Assembly (NCBI GenBank): GCA_049615605.1
Contig: JBMZFW010000003.1
Span: 1 to 37,370, forward strand
DNA from: JAQWUY01 sp049615605
GTDB taxonomy: Bacteria; Pseudomonadota; Alphaproteobacteria; JAQWUY01
DNA: 37,370 bases
Direction: 5' to 3'
Shown: one piece after another, positions 33,441 through 37,370 of the stretch
Position numbering within the stretch: position 1 is the stretch's first letter
Layout of the letters: each line of letters starts with the position of its first letter
Notes under the pieces: generated by a model
What the model saw: the letters and a program-made list of their open reading frames with translations, nothing else
What the model was told of the DNA's origin: nothing
Database searches by the model: none
Position numbers and translations under genes: made by a program

Positions 33441-34778
33441 TTATTTCTTCTTTTGTTTTGCTTTGCGGAATAAGGCAGCCGCACCAGCAACATTTTCTTG
33501 GTTTGCACGGGCAATTACCAATGCATCTTTTTCCACATCTTTTGTCACAACTGAACCAGCACCAATTAATGCACCGTCTTGTACCGATACAGGCGAAACA
33601 AGGCAAGTATTTGAACCAACAAAGACTTCATCCCCCATATCAGTTGTTGTTTTTTCAAAGCCGTTGTAATTACAAGTAATAACACCCGCACCAATATTAC
33701 AATCTTTGCCCATATTAGTATCGCCAATATAAGTTAAGTGATTAACTTTTGAACCTTTGCCAATTTTAGATTCTTTTACTTCAACAAAATTACCGATTTT
33801 GTTATTGCCTTCAAGTACCGCACCTGGGCGAAGCCTTGCATAAGGACCAACCACACTGTTTTCACCCACGATACATTTTTCAAGGTGTGAAAAAGCACGG
33901 ATTGTACAGTTATCATTAATTTCAACGCCTGTACCAAACACAACATTTTGTTCAATGGTTACATCGCTTCCAATTTTTGTATCGTATGAAAAGTAAACTG
34001 TTTCAGGGGCTAATAAATGTGTGCCATTTTCAAGTGCGTTCATTCGCATATTGTATTGGAATAACGCTTCGGCTGTTACCAAGTCCATTTTTGAATCACA
34101 ACCCATTACTTCGTTTTCATCGGCAATGGTATAGGCAACATTACCGCCATCAGCTTTTGCCAATTTGATAATATCAGTTAAATAATATTCGCCTTTTGCA
34201 TTGTCATTATCAACCGCATCAATCAAATCAAATAACTTATCAGCACTTACCGCCATAATACCCGAATAACATAAATTTACTTGGCGTTGGTCGTCATCAC
34301 ATTCTTTGTCTTCAACGATTGCTTCAACGAATTCATCATCACCAACCATAATACGACCATATCCCGTTGGGTCTTGGGGTAAGAAACCAGCAATGGCAAT
34401 TGTTGCACCTGCTTCGGCGCGTGTATCAATTAAATCCGTAATTGTTTCTGCATTAATAAGTGGGGTATCACCATTTAAAATTACAATAGTTTCAACTTTT
34501 TCTTTTTTAAAGAAGTCAGCACACACACCAACGGCTGATGCGGTACCGTTTGCGTCTTTTTGTAAAACCGCATTTGTTTCACCAATAACGGATTTTACTT
34601 CTTCTTGGTTATGTGGACCAACAACAACACAGCCCGTCTTTGGCGACAAAGAACCAACCGCATTTAAAACATGATTTATCATAGGAAGTCCCGCAACACT
34701 GTGCATTACTTTTGAAAGTGAAGACTTCATCCTAGTGCCACGACCAGCACCCATAATAACAAATCCAATATTAGCCAT
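33441..34778 (-). CDS. glmU: Bifunctional GlcNAc-1-P uridyltransferase / GlcN-1-P acetyltransferase GlmU
   Basis: This 445-residue enzyme performs the last two steps to UDP-GlcNAc. The N-terminal pyrophosphorylase domain has MGAGRGTRMKSSLSKVMH (first residues usually LAAG; here MGAG), ILNGDTPLI and YLTDIIKLA. A left-handed beta-helix with repeated hexapeptides follows from about residue 250, including RPGAVLEGNNKIGNFVEVK, NHLTYIGDTNMG and GAGVITCNYNGF with acetyltransferase-site residues. An AAGGGG ribosome binding site precedes the ATG. GlmU with GlmS feeds MurG and the Mur pathway encoded at 1869-19734. Confidence 0.96.
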   Translation of the reverse strand: MANIGFVIMGAGRGTRMKSSLSKVMHSVAGLPMINHVLNAVGSLSPKTGCVVVGPHNQEEVKSVIGETNAVLQKDANGTASAVGVCADFFKKEKVETIVILNGDTPLINAETITDLIDTRAEAGATIAIAGFLPQDPTGYGRIMVGDDEFVEAIVEDKECDDDQRQVNLCYSGIMAVSADKLFDLIDAVDNDNAKGEYYLTDIIKLAKADGGNVAYTIADENEVMGCDSKMDLVTAEALFQYNMRMNALENGTHLLAPETVYFSYDTKIGSDVTIEQNVVFGTGVEINDNCTIRAFSHLEKCIVGENSVVGPYARLRPGAVLEGNNKIGNFVEVKESKIGKGSKVNHLTYIGDTNMGKDCNIGAGVITCNYNGFEKTTTDMGDEVFVGSNTCLVSPVSVQDGALIGAGSVVTKDVEKDALVIARANQENVAGAAALFRKAKQKKK

Positions 34779-34855
34779 ATTTAACCCCTTAAAAATTATA
34801 TAAATAATATATAACCGTTACTATATAATAGCCATTAACAAAATATTACGATTTA

Positions 34856-35113
34856 TTACAGTTTTAAAAGCTTGTCCAATTCACCCGATACATCAAGTGC
34901 CATTGTATCATCACAACCGCCAATATGCTTACCATCAATGAATACTTGTGGTACGGTTCTTGCATTTGGAACGCGGGCTTTCATCAATGCGTCATATTCA
35001 GGGTCTTCCCAAATATTATACGCTTTGTAATTAACACCTTTTTGTTCAAATAAAGATTTAACACGGTTGCAAAATCCGCAACCTTCACGCCAAAAAATTT
35101 CAACTTGTACCAT
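34856..35113 (-). CDS. grxC: Glutaredoxin 3
   Basis: This 85-residue thioredoxin-fold protein has the dithiol active site C12-G-F-C15 (CPYC in most homologues), the cis-proline motif TVPQVFIDG and the glutathione-binding GGCDD. It reduces disulfides and mixed disulfides with glutathione in the cytoplasm. AAAAGGA gives a good ribosome binding site. It is divergent from the SbmA-like gene; a TTGACA at 35220-35215 on the minus strand could be its -35 box, with a weak AATAAA -10. Confidence 0.92.
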   Translation of the reverse strand: MVQVEIFWREGCGFCNRVKSLFEQKGVNYKAYNIWEDPEYDALMKARVPNARTVPQVFIDGKHIGGCDDTMALDVSGELDKLLKL

Positions 35114-35185
35114 TGGTAATTCCTTTTAAAAAATGATTTAAGATAAAAATAAAATAACATCACTTAATAAAGTTTAAAAGGACAT

Positions 35186-35214
35186 TTTACATTTATTTAA
35201 ATAAGGTATATTAT
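35186..35214 (+). promoter_or_regulatory. Promoter of the SbmA-like gene
   Basis: TTTACA (35186-35191) and TATTAT (35209-35214) are spaced by 17 bases. They place the transcript start about 20 bases before the ATG at 35243, which has an AAGGAAA ribosome binding site. Confidence 0.5.
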
Positions 35215-35242
35215 TGTCAAAACAATTAAATAAGGAAACAAT

Positions 35243-36223
35243 ATGTTTAAAGCATTTTTCAAATCAAAACAGTGGGCATTATGGGCATACCTTGGTGGTG
35301 CATTATTATTCTTAGTGGTATTAACACAAGTATGGATTGCCACACAAATTAATGTTTGGTATGGGGAATTTTACAACATATTACAACAAGCCCAACAACA
35401 TAAGTTATCTGACTTTTATGATTCAATGATTAAGTTTTCTTATCTGGCATTTCCTGCGGTAATTATTGGTACATTTGCCAATTACTTTACCCGTGTTTAT
35501 GCACTTAAATGGCGTGAAGCAATGACTTTTTATTACCTGCCAAAATGGCGAAATGCAAAAGGTAATATTGAAGGGTCATCACAAAGAATCCAAGAAGATA
35601 TTTTCCGCTTTGCCCGTATTGTGGAAAGTCTTGGTTTACAAGCATTAAAGGCAATACTTACACTTATTGCATTTATTCCAATTTTATACGGTTTGTCAAA
35701 GCATGTGAATTTACCAGTAATGACATTCTTAAATGATATTGATGGTGTACTTGTTTATATTTCATTATTAATAAGTATCGGTGGTATGGTTATCAGTTGG
35801 TATGTGGGTATATACCTGCCGAAACTGGAATACAACAATCAAAAGGTTGAAGCCGCATTCCGTAAAGAACTTGTTTATGCAGAAGACAATAAAAAATCTT
35901 ATGGTGGCGATGAAACAATTTTTGAATTATTCACTGGCATAAAATACAACTATCACCGTCTGTACTTACACTATGGTTATTTTGATTTATGGGTAATTTT
36001 ATATGCTCAATTTATGATTATTGCACCTTATCTTATTATGGCACCTAGCTTATTCACAGGTGCAATGGCACTGGGTGTATTAATTCAAACATCAAACGCA
36101 TTTGGTAAAGTAAATGATAGCTTTTCATTACTTATCAACAACTGGACAACGATTACAGAACTTCGTTCAGTAAGATTAAGGCTTGTTGAATTTGAAAAAC
36201 ACATTGATATGAATACTAAATAA
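35243..36223 (+). CDS. SbmA/BacA-family inner-membrane peptide transporter (short form)
   Basis: This 326-residue membrane protein matches the SbmA/BacA family (PF05992), proton-driven importers of peptides such as microcins and proline-rich antimicrobial peptides. Diagnostic segments are INVWYGEFYNILQQA, RVYALKWREAMTFYYLPKW, EGSSQRIQEDIFRFARIVESLG, LEYNNQKVEAAFRKELVYAED, and the C-terminal INNWTTITELRSVRLRL. From memory, E. coli SbmA has about 80 more N-terminal residues with an additional membrane segment; here the protein starts just before INVWYGEFY. The ATG is backed by a ribosome binding site and promoter, so the short form looks genuine. There is no ATPase domain. It overlaps the nuclease gene by one base. 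Confidence 0.87.
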   Translation: MFKAFFKSKQWALWAYLGGALLFLVVLTQVWIATQINVWYGEFYNILQQAQQHKLSDFYDSMIKFSYLAFPAVIIGTFANYFTRVYALKWREAMTFYYLPKWRNAKGNIEGSSQRIQEDIFRFARIVESLGLQALKAILTLIAFIPILYGLSKHVNLPVMTFLNDIDGVLVYISLLISIGGMVISWYVGIYLPKLEYNNQKVEAAFRKELVYAEDNKKSYGGDETIFELFTGIKYNYHRLYLHYGYFDLWVILYAQFMIIAPYLIMAPSLFTGAMALGVLIQTSNAFGKVNDSFSLLINNWTTITELRSVRLRLVEFEKHIDMNTK

Positions 36224-36648
36224 TGAAATATATATTTAGTATATTATTTATTGTTTTTGGATTTAATTCTGCATTCGCCGATTTAAAAAAAGGTGATGTT
36301 ATATCGGGCAGTGTATGGGTTATTGATGGTGATAGTCTTATCATCACCGCAAAAGACCATAAAAAATATGAAGTCCGCATATTTGGAATTAATGCTCCTG
36401 AATTATCAACTGACAAAGGGCAAGTTGCCAAAAGATTTATGATTAGATTGATTAAATCTGGCAACCGCCAAGCATCTTGTGAATTTATGGAATATGACAA
36501 ATATAAAAGACATGTTGCCATATGTAATAACAGCAAAGGCGACTTAGCCGAAATAATGTTAAAGAACAAACAGGCTTGGTTATTTAAAAGATACCTGCAT
36601 AAAGCGGATAAAAAGATTCAAAACAAATACAAACAAGCGGTTAAGTAA
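36223..36648 (+). CDS. Secreted thermonuclease-like (SNase) protein
   Basis: This 141-residue protein has a signal peptide (about residues 1-19, AFA-D) followed by one staphylococcal nuclease-like OB-fold domain. Catalytic-type residues are in place: the calcium-site DGD (D35, D37), R52 and E60 in VRIFGINAPE, and R96 in YDKYKRHVA. Two cysteines (C86, C101) could form a disulfide after export. Family members cut DNA and RNA. The TAATG junction with the upstream transporter suggests co-transcription and translational coupling. The 3' end meets the convergent acyltransferase gene with no spacer. Confidence 0.86.
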   Translation: MKYIFSILFIVFGFNSAFADLKKGDVISGSVWVIDGDSLIITAKDHKKYEVRIFGINAPELSTDKGQVAKRFMIRLIKSGNRQASCEFMEYDKYKRHVAICNNSKGDLAEIMLKNKQAWLFKRYLHKADKKIQNKYKQAVK

Positions 36649-37370
36649 TTACTTAATTAACTTTGCCCATTCTTGATTCATATCTGGTTGAATTTCATTA
36701 ATTAATGCCCTTGCATCAATTGGACGGTCAATGTCAATTGATGGTAAAACCTTTACGGTTAATTCCGCTGATGGCAATGATGCCATTTCAATTAAAAATT
36801 CTTGGATTGGTTCAGTTCCCCACGACCCCATTCGGCGTTGTTCGGGCGTTGCCTTTTTACCAGATACTTTTGTATATGTAATAACAAGTGGCTGAATTGT
36901 TGCAGGTACAGTAAAGTTATCTTTGTTTAATGACCTAAGCAGTGCACTTTTAAATGGTAATAATAATGTGGCATCACTTGATGTTCCTTCGGGGAATATG
37001 GCAACATTTTTTCTTTGTTCCAATGCACTTGATACCGCATCAATATGATTACCCACATCTTTTCGTTGACGGTTAATAAGAATTTGCCCCGTGCGTTTCA
37101 TTGCCCAACCAAATGGACCCCACGCACCCATTTCCGCCTTTGCCACAAAGCGAACATTGTACAATTGGAATATGGCAAGAATTTCCGCCAAGCCAAAGTG
37201 ATTTGATAAAATAATAACTGGACGGTGTTTGTTTTTATATAAAGCCCCATCAACATTAAGTGTAATGCCAAAGATTTTTAACAATCCCCAAGCCCAGAAT
37301 CTGCACAAATATATACGTTGTTTTTCTGGTAATGGTGCCAGTACAACCAAAATGCTTATTATTACCGAAT
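36649..37370 (-). CDS. PlsC-type 1-acylglycerol-3-phosphate acyltransferase (5' end missing)
   Basis: The reading frame stays open to the window edge, with hydrophobic codons before the TTG at 37350, so the true start probably lies outside. Family members make phosphatidate from lysophosphatidate at the inner membrane. The visible part has an N-terminal hydrophobic region, motif I SNHFGLAEI (numbered from the TTG, H51 and E56), the GQILINRQR segment and motif III FPEGTSS (119-125). Motif I is usually NHxxxxD; here the acidic residue is Glu. Family is clear, but the exact lysolipid substrate is not. Confidence 0.85.
   Translation of the reverse strand, partial: SVIISILVVLAPLPEKQRIYLCRFWAWGLLKIFGITLNVDGALYKNKHRPVIILSNHFGLAEILAIFQLYNVRFVAKAEMGAWGPFGWAMKRTGQILINRQRKDVGNHIDAVSSALEQRKNVAIFPEGTSSDATLLLPFKSALLRSLNKDNFTVPATIQPLVITYTKVSGKKATPEQRRMGSWGTEPIQEFLIEMASLPSAELTVKVLPSIDIDRPIDARALINEIQPDMNQEWAKLIK

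Noticed and set aside
33440..33514. N-terminal extension of glmS
   Set aside because: GlmS needs Cys as residue 2 (MCGIIG). The extension overlaps glmU and would abolish the N-terminal nucleophile.
1..37370. Recoded stop codons, as seen in some reduced alphaproteobacteria
   Set aside because: TGA ends ftsW and murC at the expected lengths and conserved Trp positions are TGG, so the standard code fits.
1..37370. Defence island, prophage or secretion system
   Set aside because: All genes but the exported hydrolase, the SbmA-like transporter and the secreted nuclease belong to well-known housekeeping families. No integrase, transposase, phage or toxin-antitoxin gene is visible.

Overview
The window is an AT-rich bacterial chromosome segment. 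It carries 36 protein genes, no tRNA or rRNA, and no recognisable insertion sequence, prophage or CRISPR array. Gene content and order point to an alphaproteobacterium. There is a complete division and cell wall (dcw) cluster in alphaproteobacterial order. There is also an obgE-nadD-rsfS-rlmH-gpmI-envC-ctpA-rppH run, which is typical of that class. Low GC and short intergenic gaps suggest a reduced or host/gut-associated lineage, but the exact taxon cannot be read from the sequence. The standard genetic code applies: TAA dominates, TGA ends ftsW and murC, and TAG ends trmJ.

Layout. Positions 1-1530 hold a terminator from an upstream gene, a YeiH-type membrane protein and a convergent cytochrome b561. 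Positions 1531-1868 are a non-coding gap with structured repeats and the mraZ promoter. Positions 1869-19734 hold the dcw cluster, all on the plus strand: mraZ, rsmH, ftsL, ftsI, murE, murF, mraY, murD, ftsW, murG, murC, murB, ddl, ftsQ, ftsA, ftsZ. Together these supply cytoplasmic precursor synthesis (MurB-F, Ddl), the lipid steps (MraY, MurG), septal polymerisation and cross-linking (FtsW, FtsI) and the divisome scaffold (FtsL, FtsQ, FtsA, FtsZ). A 316-nt structured leader separates ftsA from ftsZ. A strong hairpin terminator closes the cluster, and three tandem repeat units follow it.

Positions 20068-22649 hold carA, divergent from yqeY, and an exported alpha/beta hydrolase. Positions 22814-24527 hold rplU, rpmA and obgE. 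Positions 24515-30382 form a tight plus-strand run: nadD, rsfS, rlmH, gpmI, envC, ctpA, rppH. Positions 30468-35113 are minus-strand genes: trmJ, glmS with glmU (UDP-GlcNAc supply, which feeds the same wall pathway), and a glutaredoxin. Positions 35243-37370 hold a short SbmA/BacA-like transporter, a secreted nuclease and a 5'-truncated plsC-type acyltransferase that runs off the window.

I found no clearly new protein system. The most interesting signals are non-coding. One is a family of hairpin-forming intergenic repeats at three loci, whose arms differ in sequence yet stay complementary. The other is a set of mutually exclusive G-tract/C-tract pairings between ftsA and ftsZ.
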